Origin: UBA1268 sp965662195
GTDB taxonomy: Bacteria > Planctomycetota > Planctomycetia > Pirellulales > UBA1268
Assembly: GCA_965662195.1 (NCBI GenBank)
Contig: CBFIHA010000035.1
Span: forward strand, 1-34,487
DNA: 34,487 bases
Reading direction: 5' to 3'
Shown here: positions 33,053-34,487 of the stretch, one piece after another
Layout of the letters: every line of letters begins with the position of its first letter
Position numbering within the stretch: position 1 is the stretch's first letter
Translations under genes and position numbers: made by a program
The notes under the pieces: model-generated
What the model was told of the DNA's origin: nothing
What the model saw: only the letters and a program-made list of their open reading frames with translations
Database searches by the model: none

Positions 33053-34315
33053 TCAACCCGCCTCCCTTTTCTCGCGGAGTACGCTCTGAACGAATTCGAC
33101 AAACCGCTGGCTGTTTCGCTGCTGACAGAAATCGGCCGCCGCAGTGATCGCTGCGCTGCTGACGCGGTCACGGATCGCTGCATCACCAGCGAGGGTACAG
33201 ATCGTTTCAGTCAGGCTTTCGACCTCAGGAGTCGAGCAGATTGCGGCACAGCCGTACCGGCTGGCGAAGCGCACGGGAAAGGAGTCGGCCGGGGCATGAA
33301 TGAGCACCGGGGTGCCAGAAGCGAGATATTCTCCGAACTTGCCCGGCGCCGAACTGCGGATCAGTTTTGGGTAGGCACAGGAGACGCTCAGCGGCAGGAA
33401 TAGAATGTCAGCCTGCACCTGGATTGCGGCCGACTCCTGCTGACTTGTTGGCGGGTGCCAGGCAATCGGTGCATGTTCGAGGCTCCCCCGAATCTCCCGA
33501 TCGGGTGGCGGGCCATAGACATGCAGCGCTGCCTGCACCCCGCGGACTGCAGCGGCGGTGATGGCCTGACAGCACCGCTGAATCGAATCGGCCTGGGCGG
33601 CGTAGACCGACCCGGTGTAGACGATCCGCAGCGGCCGGGATCGGCGAGCCTGCGGGCGTGGAAACTGGTGCCGCAGGCGGGCATACAACTCTGTATCGAC
33701 CGGATTCCGCACCACGATGGTCGGCGTGCCGGTCCGCAGACAAACGTCCTCAGCGAGGGTTTCGTTGGGGACGATGACACCGGCGGCCTGCCGTAATACC
33801 TGGGGTTCTATCACTTCACCCAAATGCGTCACGATGCTGGGCGACCAGAGCCTTCCCAGAATCTTCCGCTGAATCGCGTAGTCGTCGAAGTAGTAGAGCA
33901 AGACAGGAACGCCGACCAGCCGCCCCGCCTCGATAGCAGCGGGCAGATCGAGCAAATCACCGCCGGTACAGCCAACAATGGCCGCTGACTGCTGCCGGCG
34001 GACAATTGCCGCAATGCGGCGGGCTCGGTACCGCACCAGCCGTGGAAAAAGCCAGCGATGGGTGCCGTGACACCGGCTCAGTTTCCGCAAAGCCCAGGGG
34101 GTTCTGACCGCTTGCACCGGGAGCCCCTCCGGCAGCTCAGTCCGACGCCGGGCCTTGCGATCAGTATCGATAAACAGCAGGCCGGGTGGATGACCTGCAG
34201 CCGCCACCGTTTCACCAAGCCGCTGAAGCATGACGGCCTGCCCGTTACAGCCTCCCGGCATCGTGTGGCTGACCACTGCGATTGAGCCGGGCTGCACCCG
34301 AGGCACGTTGCTCAC
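33053..34315 (-). CDS. GT4-family glycosyltransferase
   Basis: The 420-residue protein is a GT-B fold glycosyltransferase. The N-terminal domain has SHTMPGGCNGQAVMLQRL, GCTGGDLLDLP and GVPVLLYYFDDY. The C-terminal half has RIVYTGSVY, LHVYGPPPDREI, and the nucleotide-sugar text APGKFGEYLASGTPVLI, where the Glu follows the E-x7-E style of family 4. No membrane segment is visible. The GTG at 34315 is preferred: it overlaps the stop of the upstream gene as GTGA (34312-34315) and has GGAGAAGG just before it. An in-frame GTG at 34342 would begin inside that gene. Coupling to a GDP-fucose synthase suggests, but does not prove, fucosyl transfer. Confidence 0.88.
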   Translation of the reverse strand: MSNVPRVQPGSIAVVSHTMPGGCNGQAVMLQRLGETVAAAGHPPGLLFIDTDRKARRRTELPEGLPVQAVRTPWALRKLSRCHGTHRWLFPRLVRYRARRIAAIVRRQQSAAIVGCTGGDLLDLPAAIEAGRLVGVPVLLYYFDDYAIQRKILGRLWSPSIVTHLGEVIEPQVLRQAAGVIVPNETLAEDVCLRTGTPTIVVRNPVDTELYARLRHQFPRPQARRSRPLRIVYTGSVYAAQADSIQRCCQAITAAAVRGVQAALHVYGPPPDREIRGSLEHAPIAWHPPTSQQESAAIQVQADILFLPLSVSCAYPKLIRSSAPGKFGEYLASGTPVLIHAPADSFPVRFASRYGCAAICSTPEVESLTETICTLAGDAAIRDRVSSAAITAAADFCQQRNSQRFVEFVQSVLREKREAG

Positions 34316-34487
34316 GCCTTCTCCGTCTGCTCGGCCCGCCACCAGTCAATGGTTCGACGCAGCCCTTCTTCGAATGGTACCGCTGCTTTCCAGCCAAGCA
34401 GGTCCTGGACCCGGGTCACGTCGAGGCACCGGCGGGGCTGGCCATCCGGCTTTGTCGAGTCCCAGCGAATCTTCCCCTCAAATCCGA
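34312..34487 (-). CDS. fcl: GDP-L-fucose synthase, C-terminal end (partial)
   Basis: The last 57 residues of a gene that enters from beyond the right edge. The text GKIRWDSTKPDGQPRRCLDV, then LLGWKAAVPFEEGLRRTIDWW, is the closing region of GDP-L-fucose synthase (WcaG/Fcl), in which the KPDG-x-PRK-x-LD segment contacts the GDP-sugar. The enzyme makes GDP-L-fucose from GDP-4-keto-6-deoxy-mannose. The stop overlaps the GT4 start by four bases. The catalytic Tyr/Lys lie outside the window. Confidence 0.88.
   Translation of the reverse strand, partial: GFEGKIRWDSTKPDGQPRRCLDVTRVQDLLGWKAAVPFEEGLRRTIDWWRAEQTEKA

Overview
The window is a high-GC, densely coded chromosomal segment. I infer a Planctomycete-like bacterium (Pirellulales-like would fit). 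The support is the gene style rather than any marker gene: a secreted WD40 protein with a Lys/Pro/Ala tail, PQQ-propeller-like and thioredoxin-trypsin secreted proteins, very large orphan proteins, many starts without a clear Shine-Dalgarno (SD) site, and a 'cacgaagg' interspersed repeat that I remember from such genomes. The phylum is an inference and there is no rRNA or tRNA gene to confirm it. There is one assembly gap (10 N at 23795-23804), which falls in the 5' end of thiG.

Layout. 1-91: the last codons of a Fis-type HTH regulator, then a terminator-like hairpin. 216-6063 (minus): a coupled group of a 1363-residue orphan, a LipB-like protein and lipoyl synthase LipA. 6281-7648 (plus): a secreted beta-propeller-like protein. 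7689-11818 (minus): an envelope group of a glutaminyl-cyclase-like M28 hydrolase, a lipoyl-fold protein without its lysine, apolipoprotein N-acyltransferase Lnt, a membrane-anchored coiled-coil protein and a 49-residue one-helix membrane protein. 11981-14308 (minus): a secreted thioredoxin-trypsin fusion followed by a histidine phosphatase. 14604-18154 (plus): metG, a universal stress protein, and an EpmA-like lysyl ligase. 18165-25995 (minus): a secreted WD40 protein, a small membrane protein, thiS, thiG and hisF in one tightly packed run, then pilT, a membrane-bound GspE-like protein without a usable Walker A site, and a His-rich membrane protein.

26197-27888 (plus): a protein resembling the L-fucose/L-arabinose isomerase family. 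28067-32951 (plus): a surface-polysaccharide cluster with an RmlD-like reductase, a CapE/WbjB-type UDP-GlcNAc 4,6-dehydratase/5-epimerase, a WecB/WbjD-type 2-epimerase and a two-domain glycosyltransferase. Together the first three should make a UDP-N-acetyl-L-6-deoxyhexosamine; UDP-L-QuiNAc is more likely than UDP-L-FucNAc. 33053-34487 (minus): a GT4 glycosyltransferase coupled to the 3' end of a GDP-L-fucose synthase gene, so a second activated L-deoxysugar is probably made here.

The most unusual theme is the set of family members that have lost their signature catalytic or modified residues while staying intact and translationally coupled to normal partners: the LipB-like protein (no Lys, no Cys), the lipoyl-fold protein (Val in place of Lys) and the GspE-like protein (Leu in place of the Walker Lys). 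Stretches between genes are all under 300 bases; the longest, 14309-14603, holds only a weak candidate promoter.
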